A program made the translations under genes and the position numbers. Positions 16,609 to 24,057 of a DNA stretch of 64,000 nt are shown here, in pieces. Below the pieces are notes generated by a model. That model did not search any database. It saw nothing but the letters and a program-made list of their open reading frames with translations, and had not been told where the DNA came from. Location of the stretch: positions 2,480,001 through 2,544,000 of the forward strand of contig CAWGCS010000001.1 in assembly GCA_963821235.1 (NCBI GenBank). The letters are read 5' to 3'. This DNA is from CTSoil-043 sp963821235. Its GTDB lineage: Bacteria; Chloroflexota; Limnocylindria; Limnocylindrales; CSP1-4. Each line of letters opens with the position of its first letter. Within the stretch, counting starts at the first letter, position 1.

Positions 16609-18030
16609 ATGCTCGACGCCATCCAACCCGCTGCCGCTACGCGACCCGTCCCCGCCGGCGCCCGACCCGTCGCCGCCCGGCCGTTGCCCCTCCCCCGTCG
16701 CTGGCCGATCCGGACGAGCGACCTCGCCGCGGCTGGCGTCGGGATCGGCGTCCTCATCGTTCTCATGTGGGTCCGGCACGGCGGCCTCGCCGAGCTCGAC
16801 TCGGCGGCCGGGATCCTGACGGCCGGCGGCCAGCTCACCGCCCTCCTCGGCACGTATCTCGCCCTCGTCGGGCTCGTCCTCATGTCGAGGAGCCCCCTGC
16901 TCGACCAGGTCGTCGGGCCCGACCGGCTGGCCTGGCTGCATCGCTGGATCGGGTTCGCCTGCGCGTGGCTCATCGTCGGCCACGTCGTGCTGACGACCAC
17001 CGGCTACGCGCTCAGCGAGGGCCGCAGCGTCGTCGACCAGGCGTTGACGTTCATCCTCACGTATGCGTACGTCCTGCTGGCCGCCGCGGGGCTGGCCCTC
17101 CTCGTCCTCGTCGCCGGCAGCTCCGTCCGCGCCGCCCGCCGACGGATGGCGCACGAGACCTGGTTCGGCCTCCACCTCTACGCCTACCTCGCGATCGCCC
17201 TGGCGTTCGCCCATCAGCTCGTCGTCGGCGCCGACTTCCGGGACGACCCCGTGGCGGTCGCCTTCTGGGTGAGCCTCTACGCATGCACGGCGGCGCTCAT
17301 CCTCGTCTTCCGCGTCGGCCGGCCCGTCGTCCTCGCCCTCCGCCATCGCTTCGAGGTGGCCAACGTCGTCGACGAGGCGCCCGGCGTCGTCTCGATCTAC
17401 GTCACCGGCCGCGCCCTCGACCGCCTCGCCGTCCGGGCCGGCCAGTTCTTCAACATCCGCCTCCTCACCGCGGACGGCTGGTGGCGAGCCCACCCGTTCT
17501 CGCTCTCGGCCTCGCCCAACGGCCGCTTCCTGCGGTTCACCGTGAAGAGCCTTGGCGACTGGAGCGGCGGCCGCCTGCAGCGGGTCCCGCTGGGGACGCG
17601 GCTCCTGCTCGAGGGGCCGTACGGAATGCTGACCGGCGCTCGGCGGACGAAGCCGCGCGTCCTCCTCGTCGCCGGCGGCGTGGGGATCACGCCCCTGCGT
17701 GCCCTCCTCGAAGCCCTCCCCGCCCGACCAGGGGACCTGACCCTCGTCTACCGCGCGTCCAGCCCCGAGGACGTCGTCTTCCGGAAGGAGCTCGACGCCA
17801 TCACCCGCATCCGCGGCGCGGCGGCCCACTACGTCATCGGGCGCCGTGGCAGCCCCGGGGTCGGCGACGAGCCCCTCGGCACGGAGGCGCTCCTGCGCTA
17901 CGCGCCCGACATCCGGGACCGCGACGTCTACCTCTGTGGCCCGGTCTCGATGATGGAGGCCGCGAGCCGCTCGCTGCGCCGCCTCGGGGTTCCCCGGTCG
18001 CAGGTCCACCTGGAACGCTTCAACCGCTGA
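16609..18030 (+). CDS. ferric-reductase-like transmembrane flavoprotein (ferredoxin-NADP reductase fold C-terminus)
   Basis: The 473-residue product has six or so membrane helices in residues 35-240 with the histidines HRWIGFACAWLIVGH and GLHLYAYLAIALAFAHQ that ligate haem b in the ferric-reductase domain. A FAD domain (HPFSLSASPNG) and NAD(P) domain (VLLVAGGVGITPLRALLE, VYLCGPVSMM) follow. It would pass electrons from NAD(P)H across the membrane to an outside acceptor. The next genes encode an FMN-binding carrier and its flavinylating enzyme, so the acceptor is probably that carrier. Confidence 0.9.
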   Translation: MLDAIQPAAATRPVPAGARPVAARPLPLPRRWPIRTSDLAAAGVGIGVLIVLMWVRHGGLAELDSAAGILTAGGQLTALLGTYLALVGLVLMSRSPLLDQVVGPDRLAWLHRWIGFACAWLIVGHVVLTTTGYALSEGRSVVDQALTFILTYAYVLLAAAGLALLVLVAGSSVRAARRRMAHETWFGLHLYAYLAIALAFAHQLVVGADFRDDPVAVAFWVSLYACTAALILVFRVGRPVVLALRHRFEVANVVDEAPGVVSIYVTGRALDRLAVRAGQFFNIRLLTADGWWRAHPFSLSASPNGRFLRFTVKSLGDWSGGRLQRVPLGTRLLLEGPYGMLTGARRTKPRVLLVAGGVGITPLRALLEALPARPGDLTLVYRASSPEDVVFRKELDAITRIRGAAAHYVIGRRGSPGVGDEPLGTEALLRYAPDIRDRDVYLCGPVSMMEAASRSLRRLGVPRSQVHLERFNR

Positions 18031-18044
18031 ACCGGAGCCATCCA

Positions 18045-18584
18045 ATGCCGAAGCGCGGGGCCGTCGCCCTCCTGCTGACCACCATCGCCCTGGCTGTCCT
18101 CCTGTCCTTCAAGACGCCCGCCGAGGTCCCCGTCGCGACGGGCGGGGCCGCGATCGTCGGCACCGCCAGCCCGGCTCCGGGCGTCGCGAGCCCGACGCCG
18201 GCCGCCGCCGACACCCCCGCGGCCACGGCCGGGCCGGCCGCGGTGGAACGGTCCACCGCCTCACCGGCGCCGTCGACCTCCGCCTCCCCGGCGGCCACGG
18301 CGTACCGCGACGGGACCGTGAGCGGCTCCGCCGTGCAGACCCGGTTCGGCCCGGTCCAGGTCCAGGTGACGATCTCCAACGGCGCCATCTCCGACGTCAC
18401 GGCGCTGCAGCTGCCGTCGGGCGACCGCCACTCGTACGAGATCAGCCAGCGCGCCGAGCCCATCCTCCGCAGCGCTGTGCTGGAGGCCCAGAGCGCCGAG
18501 ATCACGATCCTCTCGGGCGCCACCTACACGAGCCTCGCCTACGCCCAGTCGCTCCAGGCGGCCCTGGACGCGGCCCGCGCCTGA
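18045..18584 (+). CDS. exported FMN-binding-domain protein (flavinylated electron carrier)
   Basis: The 179-residue product has an N-terminal membrane/signal helix (ALLLTTIALAVLLSF), a Pro/Ala/Ser/Thr linker (about residues 30-85), and an FMN-binding domain ending in the flavinylation motif LSGATYTS; Thr160 would take FMN through a phosphoester bond. It carries electrons outside the membrane. It lies 14 bases after the ferric-reductase-like gene and three bases before apbE, the enzyme that would flavinylate it. Confidence 0.88.
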   Translation: MPKRGAVALLLTTIALAVLLSFKTPAEVPVATGGAAIVGTASPAPGVASPTPAAADTPAATAGPAAVERSTASPAPSTSASPAATAYRDGTVSGSAVQTRFGPVQVQVTISNGAISDVTALQLPSGDRHSYEISQRAEPILRSAVLEAQSAEITILSGATYTSLAYAQSLQAALDAARA

Positions 18585-18587
18585 GCG

Positions 18588-19349
18588 ATGGCCGTGCGCG
18601 TGGAGCGGGTCATGGGCACGGTGGTCTCGATCGACGTCCGGGACCCGGGCCCTTCGAACCCGGCGGTGGCTGCGGGGATCGAGGCCGTCGTCGCCTGGCT
18701 CCACGAGGTGGACGGGCGCTTCAGCGTCTACCGTGAGGACAGCGAGATCCGGCGCCTCGACCGCGGTGAGCTGGCCCTCGACGATGCGCACCTGGACGTC
18801 CGCGACGCGCTCCGCGCCTGCGAGGACCTCCGCCGCGAGACCGGCGGCGCCTTCGACGCGCGGGGCCACCGTCTCGACGGCGGCCTCGATCCATCGGGCT
18901 ACGTGAAGGGCTGGGCGGTGGACGAGGCCGCCGACCTGCTGATCGCGGCGGGCGCGCTCGTCTTCGCGATCAACGCCGGCGGCGATGTCGTCGCGCGGGG
19001 CGAGCCGGAGCCGGGCGAGCCTTGGCGGGTGGGCGTCCGCCACCCGGCCGACCCGGCCGGCGTCGCGGCCGTGCTCGCGATCCGCGACGCCGCGGTTGCC
19101 ACCTCGGGCCTCTACGAGCGCGGGCCCCACATCCGCGACCCGCGCAGCGGCGCGATCCCCCGGGCGTTCGCGAGCGTCACGGTCGTCGGGCCGAGGCTGG
19201 CGCCCGCCGACGCCTACGCGACTGCGGCCTTCGCGATGGGCGCGAAGGGCCCCGCCTGGGTGGCGCGGCGGCCCGGCTTCGGGATCCTGGCCATCGACGC
19301 GGCGGGCGTCGCCACGTGGTCGGACCTGGTGCAGGAGCTGATGATCTGA
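18588..19349 (+). CDS. apbE: FAD:protein FMN transferase
   Basis: The 253-residue protein has the ApbE landmarks FSVYREDSEI, GGAFDAR, DPSGYVKGWAVDEAADLL, NAGGDVVARG and DAYATAAFAMG (Mg2+-binding Asp/Thr). It transfers FMN from FAD to Thr of exported carriers. It is shorter than proteobacterial ApbE and has no signal peptide or lipobox, so flavinylation may take place before export or the protein may use another route. It completes a three-gene flavin electron-transfer operon. Confidence 0.92.
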   Translation: MAVRVERVMGTVVSIDVRDPGPSNPAVAAGIEAVVAWLHEVDGRFSVYREDSEIRRLDRGELALDDAHLDVRDALRACEDLRRETGGAFDARGHRLDGGLDPSGYVKGWAVDEAADLLIAAGALVFAINAGGDVVARGEPEPGEPWRVGVRHPADPAGVAAVLAIRDAAVATSGLYERGPHIRDPRSGAIPRAFASVTVVGPRLAPADAYATAAFAMGAKGPAWVARRPGFGILAIDAAGVATWSDLVQELMI

Positions 19350-19372
19350 GATCGGAGCGGCCGCCTCGCGTG

Positions 19373-19390
19373 GCTTCAGGTTTGCTTCAG
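19373..19390 (+). promoter_or_regulatory. candidate response-regulator site before the HtrA-like/two-component genes
   Basis: GCTTCAG is repeated at 19373-19379 and 19384-19390, the same 11-bp period as at 16521, 60 bases before the start at 19450. It would place the regulator's own operon under its control. Confidence 0.5.
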
Positions 19391-19449
19391 GATGGCAGGA
19401 TCAGACTACGGGTGGGAGGGCGTATCCAATCGCCCGTTCGGAGACTCTG

Positions 19450-20286
19450 ATGACCGTCGATCACGACCCCGTTCCGACCTCGTCCTCCCTGCCGCAGCCG
19501 AGCGCCCGCGGCGGCATCACCCTCCGCCTGGCCGTCGTGGCGGCGCTCCTGTCCGCCGCCTTCGCCAGCGGCGGCACGGCCACGCTCCTGCTGGCCACCG
19601 CGCCGCAAGCCGCGCCGGCCGCCACCGCGAGCCCCACCCAGGCGCCCGGCAGCGCCACCCTGACCCGCCTCGAGGGCGTCGACGCGATCGCCGCCGTCGC
19701 CGCCGCCATCGAGCCATCCGTGGTGACGATCTCCACCTCCGGCGGCGGGCCGTTCGCGAGCAGCGGCGGCACCGGCATCGTCGTCTCCGCCGACGGGCTG
19801 ATCCTGACGACGACCGTGGTCGCCCCCGTCGACACCACCTACACGATCCTCCTCGCCGACCAGCACGAGGTCACCGCGAGCGTCGTCGCGTCGGACGCGG
19901 CCCACGGGCTCGTGCTCCTGCGGGCCGACGCCACCGGCCTCACCCCCGCCCGCCTGGCGGCCTCGACCGACCTGGCGGTGGGTCAGCTCGTCGTCGCGGT
20001 GGGGAGCCCCCTTGGCGAGTTCACCGACACGGTCACCTCCGGGATCGTCTCGGGCCTGGGCCGCTCGATCGACCTCCGCGACCCCTCGACCGGCCGCCGG
20101 GTCGCCCTCGACGGCCTGGTCCAGACCGACGCGGCGATCAACGCCGGCAGCAGCGGCGGACCGCTCCTCGACGTCTCGGGCACCGTGGTCGCGGTCATCG
20201 CGACCTCCGCCAGCAGCGGCCAGGGCATCGGCTTCGCGATCCCGATCGACAGCGCTGCCGCGCTCATCGCCCGGGCCAGGTCGTGA
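19450..20286 (+). CDS. HtrA/trypsin-like membrane protein lacking the catalytic His and Asp
   Basis: The 278-residue product has an N-terminal anchor (LRLAVVAALLSAAFASGG) and a chymotrypsin-fold domain: SSGGTGIVVSADGLILTT, VGSPLGEF, TDAAINAGSSGGPLLD and GIGFAIPID are clear HtrA landmarks. The catalytic His of the TNxHV motif is replaced (LILTTTVVAP) and the DLAVL Asp is replaced (AHGLVLLRAD), while the GSSGGP Ser remains. There is no PDZ domain. It is therefore probably a pseudo-protease that senses or binds peptides. It lies 32 bases before the response regulator gene. Confidence 0.85.
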   Translation: MTVDHDPVPTSSSLPQPSARGGITLRLAVVAALLSAAFASGGTATLLLATAPQAAPAATASPTQAPGSATLTRLEGVDAIAAVAAAIEPSVVTISTSGGGPFASSGGTGIVVSADGLILTTTVVAPVDTTYTILLADQHEVTASVVASDAAHGLVLLRADATGLTPARLAASTDLAVGQLVVAVGSPLGEFTDTVTSGIVSGLGRSIDLRDPSTGRRVALDGLVQTDAAINAGSSGGPLLDVSGTVVAVIATSASSGQGIGFAIPIDSAAALIARARS

Positions 20287-20318
20287 GGCTACAGTTCCGT
20301 CGTCGCTAGGAGGCCTTC

Positions 20319-20987
20319 GTGCACCTGCTCCTCGTCGAGGACGACCCGCGCCTCGTCCGCCTCCTGACGCGACTCCTCGGCCAGGACCGCCATGTCGTCG
20401 ACAGCGCCATGACCGCGTCCGAGGGGCTGGAGATCGCGACCGCGGCCCAGCTGGACGCGATCATCCTCGACGTGGGGCTGCCCGACGGCTCCGGCTTCGA
20501 CGTGGCTCGCAGCCTGCGGGCCAGGGGCTCGGCCGTGCCGATCCTCATGCTCACCGCCCGCGACGCGGTGGCCTCGCGGGTCGAGGGCCTCGACGCCGGG
20601 GCGGACGACTACCTGGTCAAGCCGTTCGCCTACGAGGAGCTCCTCGCCCGCCTCCGCGCGCTCGGCCGCCGGCCGCCGCCCCGTCGGGGCCTGACGCTCC
20701 GGGCCGGCCCGATCGTCCTCGACGAGACCGACCGGCTGGTGACGGTCGCCGGCCGGTCGGTCGACCTGAGCCAGCGCGAGTACGCGATCCTGGAATGCCT
20801 CCTCCGGCGCCCCGGCCAGGTCCTCTCGCGCGACCAGCTCCTCGATCAGGCCTGGCCCTACGGCGCCGCGCTGACGCCCAACACGGTCGAGGCCTACATC
20901 CACCTCCTGCGCACCAAGCTGGGAGACGAGGGCAGCGCCTGGATCGAGACCGTCCGCGGCGTGGGGTACCGCGTCCGTGCTCGCTGA
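20319..20987 (+). CDS. OmpR-family response regulator
   Basis: The 222-residue product has a receiver domain with acidic pocket VEDD, phosphoacceptor Asp51 (ILDVGLPDG), and Lys101 (DDYLVKPF), and a winged-helix DNA-binding domain (SQREYAILECLLRRPGQVLS, NTVEAYIHLLRTKLG). The GTG start has AGGAGG five bases upstream. It is cotranscribed with the kinase (11-base overlap). TTCAG direct repeats at three nearby promoters are the likely targets. Confidence 0.95.
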   Translation: MHLLLVEDDPRLVRLLTRLLGQDRHVVDSAMTASEGLEIATAAQLDAIILDVGLPDGSGFDVARSLRARGSAVPILMLTARDAVASRVEGLDAGADDYLVKPFAYEELLARLRALGRRPPPRRGLTLRAGPIVLDETDRLVTVAGRSVDLSQREYAILECLLRRPGQVLSRDQLLDQAWPYGAALTPNTVEAYIHLLRTKLGDEGSAWIETVRGVGYRVRAR

Positions 20988-22299
20988 GCGGCCGCCGGCC
21001 CAGCCTGCTGCAGCCGGCGAGGGCGATGCCGCGCTCCTGCGGCGAACTCGACTGCGCCTCATCGCCTGGAGCGGCAGCCTGACCCTGCTGATCCTCGTGG
21101 TCCTCGGCGGCCTCGTCTACGCCGCCGTCTCCGGGGAGCTCGCCGGGCGGGCCACCGACACCCTGAAGAGTCGCGCCGCCGGCGTCGCCCGCATCGTCGC
21201 GCGTCCCGGGCCGCTCACCGATCGGGGGCCGCTCGGGCTTGCCTTCGGCGGCGAGGCATCGGGCACGCTGGCCCTCGCGATCGCGCCCGACGGGACGGTC
21301 CTCGGCTCCCTCGACGTCGTCGAGGGGCTGCCCGTCCAGTCGTCGGTGGAGGCCGCCCGGACGAGCGGCAGCGACGTCCGCGAGGCCGTCGTCGCGGACA
21401 CGCCGATCCGGGTCTACTCGCTGGGGGTCGATCGCGCCGACGGCACCTACGTCGTGCAGGTCATCGGCGAGCGGATCTCGGAGCAGCGGCTCCTTGGCGC
21501 GCTCCTCTGGGTCCTCGTCCTCGGCGGCCTCGCCGCCATCGCCCTCGCGGTGGCCGCCGGCTGGGTCTACGCCGGCCGCGCCCTGGTCCCGATCCGGGCC
21601 TCGATCGACCGGCGGGAGGCCGCCCTGCGGCGCCAGCGGGAGTTCGCCGCCAACGCCAGCCATGAGCTGCGGACGCCGCTGACGGTGATCCGGGCCAGCG
21701 TGACGGACCTGCGACGGAACCAGGACCAGCCCGTGGCGCAGGTCGGCACCGCGCTCGAGGACATCGACGCCGAGACGGGCCACCTGACGGCCCTCGTCGA
21801 GGACCTGCTCCTCCTGGCCCGGACGGACGCCGGCACGCTGGAGCTCGAGCGCGCCCCGCTGGACCTTGCCGACGTCGCCGTCGAGGCGGCCGCGCCGCTG
21901 AACGCGCTGGCCACCGCCCGGGGCGTCGGCCTGGCGGTCGATCCCCTGCCGACCGACGTCACAGGGGACGCCCTCCGCCTGCGCCAGCTCGTCACGATCC
22001 TCGTCGACAACGGGGTGGCGCACACTCCCCGCGGCGGCAGCGTCGTCGTCCGCGTCCGGCCCGAGGCGGGATCGGCCGTCCTCGCGGTGGAGGACGACGG
22101 GCCGGGCGTCCGGGAGGAAGACCGGGAGCGCGTCTTCGAGCGCTTCTGGCGGGCCGACGACGCGCCGAGCGGCGGCACCGGCCTGGGCCTCGCGATCGCC
22201 GCCTGGATCGTCGAGCGCCACGGGGGGCGGATCACGGCCGCCAACCGGCCGGAGGGCGGCGCCCGCTTCGAGGTCCGGATCCCGCTCGCGGTCAGGTGA
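20977..22299 (+). CDS. sensor histidine kinase (HisKA/HATPase_c)
   Basis: The 440-residue product has two membrane helices (about residues 29-50 and 172-197) flanking a 120-residue extracellular sensor domain, a HAMP-like segment, the H box NASHELRTPLTVIRA (His229), N box TILVDNGVAH, and G boxes EDDGPGV and GGTGLGLAI. It would phosphorylate the adjacent regulator. The sensor domain has no recognised ligand motif; with a pseudo-HtrA and flavin redox genes alongside, an envelope or redox signal is likely. Confidence 0.95.
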   Translation: MLAERPPAQPAAAGEGDAALLRRTRLRLIAWSGSLTLLILVVLGGLVYAAVSGELAGRATDTLKSRAAGVARIVARPGPLTDRGPLGLAFGGEASGTLALAIAPDGTVLGSLDVVEGLPVQSSVEAARTSGSDVREAVVADTPIRVYSLGVDRADGTYVVQVIGERISEQRLLGALLWVLVLGGLAAIALAVAAGWVYAGRALVPIRASIDRREAALRRQREFAANASHELRTPLTVIRASVTDLRRNQDQPVAQVGTALEDIDAETGHLTALVEDLLLLARTDAGTLELERAPLDLADVAVEAAAPLNALATARGVGLAVDPLPTDVTGDALRLRQLVTILVDNGVAHTPRGGSVVVRVRPEAGSAVLAVEDDGPGVREEDRERVFERFWRADDAPSGGTGLGLAIAAWIVERHGGRITAANRPEGGARFEVRIPLAVR

Positions 22300-22385
22300 C
22301 CAGCGACTGGATCGCCCGGACCAGCGCATCGGGCGGATGCGGCTTGGCGAGGAAGGCCTCGCAGCCCGCTCCCCAGCCGCGCACT
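22292..22385 (-). pseudogene. C-terminal remnant of a response-regulator receiver domain
   Basis: Read on the minus strand, these bases encode GWGAGCEAFLAKPHPPDALV followed by RAIQSLVT and a stop. This is the beta5-alpha5 end of a receiver domain, with the conserved Lys-Pro. No start or upstream receiver sequence exists; the TetR promoter occupies that place. The stop overlaps the kinase stop by eight bases. It is a decayed gene end. Confidence 0.6.
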
Positions 22386-22417
22386 GGACGCCGGTTTGAC
22401 GGCCGCGGTATTCTTAG

Positions 22418-22430
22418 ACCGACAGTCGGT
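22418..22430. promoter_or_regulatory. TetR-type operator
   Basis: ACCGAC-A-GTCGGT is a perfect 13-bp palindrome, 26 bases before the tetR start, just after a TATTCT -10-like hexamer (22409-22414). The position suits autorepression of the tetR-ABC operon. Confidence 0.65.
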
Positions 22431-22455
22431 TTGCTATTCGCGAGGATCGCCGTCC

Positions 22456-23139
22456 ATGGCCCGCACGGTCAACGCCGCAGCCCACGCCGTCCGACGCGAG
22501 GCGTTCCTCGACGCCGCGGAGCACCTCATCCGGACGAGGGGCTACGAGCAGATGAGCGTCCAGGACGTCCTGGACGAGCTCGACGCCTCCAAGGGCGCCT
22601 TCTACCACTACTTCGACTCGAAGGAGGCGCTGCTCGGGGCGGTCATCGAGCGCATGGTCGACACGGCCATGGCGGTGCTCGAGCCCATCGCGGCCGACCC
22701 GGACCTTCCCGCCGCGGAGAAGCTCCAGGCGGTCTTCTCCACCGCTGGCCGCTGGAAGACCGAGCGGAGCGACTTCCTCCTTCCGCTCCTGCGCTCGTGG
22801 TACTCGGCCGAGAACGACCTCGTGCGACTGCGGCTCGCGCGCGTCGGGGCCGAGCGCATCACGCCGCTCCTGTCCCGGATCGTCCGCCAGGGCACAGCGG
22901 AGGGTGCCCTCAGCTCCGCGTCGCCCGACGACACGGCGGCGATCCTCGTCGCCATCCTCTACGGGTCGGGGGACGCGGTGGCCCAGCTCGTCCTGGACCG
23001 CCAGGACGGCCGTGTCCCGTTCGAGCGGGTCGAGGGCTGGCTGGCCGCCTTCAACCAGGCGATCGAGCGGATCCTCGGGCTTCCCGGCGGCTCGCTCGTC
23101 CTCATCGACGCCCCATCCCTGCGCGTCTGGTTTGCCTGA
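22456..23139 (+). CDS. TetR-family transcriptional regulator of the ABC exporter
   Basis: The 227-residue product has an N-terminal TetR helix-turn-helix (REAFLDAAEHLIRTRGYEQM, then VQDVLDELDASKGAFYHYFD) and a helical ligand domain. It probably represses its own operon through the palindrome at 22418. The ATG at 22456 gives the usual short pre-HTH arm; an upstream in-frame start at 22396 would overlap the operator. It lies 14 bases before the ABC ATPase gene. Confidence 0.92.
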   Translation: MARTVNAAAHAVRREAFLDAAEHLIRTRGYEQMSVQDVLDELDASKGAFYHYFDSKEALLGAVIERMVDTAMAVLEPIAADPDLPAAEKLQAVFSTAGRWKTERSDFLLPLLRSWYSAENDLVRLRLARVGAERITPLLSRIVRQGTAEGALSSASPDDTAAILVAILYGSGDAVAQLVLDRQDGRVPFERVEGWLAAFNQAIERILGLPGGSLVLIDAPSLRVWFA

Positions 23140-23153
23140 GAGAAGGAGTCCCC

Positions 23154-24056
23154 ATGCCCGCCGTCATCACGCTCGAGAAGCTCACCAAGTCCTACGGGAC
23201 CCACCGCGGGATCATCGATGTCGACCTCGCGGTCGAGCAGGGCGAGGTCTTCGGGTTCCTCGGGCCGAACGGCGCCGGAAAGACGACCACGATCCGGACG
23301 ATGCTCGACCTGATCCGGCCGACCGGCGGCCGGGCCCTGGTGTTCGGGATCGAGTCGAGCGCCGACCCGGTCGGGATCCACCGCCGCATCGGGTACCTGC
23401 CGGGCGAGTTCGCCCTCTACGACCGCCTGACCGGCGCCCAGCACCTCGAGTACTTCGCCAACCTGCGCGGCGGGGTGGACAAGGCGTACCAGGCCTCACT
23501 GGTCGAACGCTTCGACCTGGACCCGTCGCGGAAGTTCAAGGAGTACAGCAAGGGCAACAAGCAGAAGGTGGCCCTCGTCATCGCGCTTCAGCACCGCCCG
23601 GAGCTGCTGCTGCTCGACGAGCCCACCTCGGGCCTCGACCCGCTGGTCCAGCAGACCTTCTTCGGCATCCTCCGCGAGGCGGTCGCGGCCGGCGCGACCG
23701 TCTTCCTCTCCTCGCACATCCTGTCCGAGGTCGAGAAGACCGCCGACCGCGTCGGCATCATCCGCGAGGGCCGGCTGGTGAAGGTCGACACCGTGGACGC
23801 GCTCCGTGACCTGGCCCACCACCAGGTCGAGCTGCGCTTCGCCGGTGAGGTCCCGGGGGCCGCCTTCGAGGCCCTCCCCGGCGTCAGCGAGGTGATCATC
23901 GAGGACCACGTCCTCCGGCTGCGCGTGGCGGGGGCGATCACTCCGGTGGTGCAGGCCGCGGCGCGGTACGAGCTGCTGGACTTCGTCTCGCGGGAGCCCA
24001 GCCTCGAGGAGACATTCCTCGCCCAGTACGGCCGCGAGGCCGTGGAGGTGGGCTGA
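23154..24056 (+). CDS. ABC exporter ATP-binding protein
   Basis: The 300-residue product has Walker A GPNGAGKTT (from residue 37), a Q-loop region YLPGEFALYDRLTG, an unusual signature YSKGNKQKV in place of LSGGQ, Walker B ELLLLDEPTSGLDP and the H-loop SSHILSEVEK, followed by a C-terminal domain typical of drug-export ATPases. It powers the permease encoded next. A good AGAAGGAG ribosome site precedes the ATG. Regulation by the upstream TetR suggests a toxic or signalling substrate. Confidence 0.93.
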   Translation: MPAVITLEKLTKSYGTHRGIIDVDLAVEQGEVFGFLGPNGAGKTTTIRTMLDLIRPTGGRALVFGIESSADPVGIHRRIGYLPGEFALYDRLTGAQHLEYFANLRGGVDKAYQASLVERFDLDPSRKFKEYSKGNKQKVALVIALQHRPELLLLDEPTSGLDPLVQQTFFGILREAVAAGATVFLSSHILSEVEKTADRVGIIREGRLVKVDTVDALRDLAHHQVELRFAGEVPGAAFEALPGVSEVIIEDHVLRLRVAGAITPVVQAAARYELLDFVSREPSLEETFLAQYGREAVEVG

Positions 24057-24057
24057 C

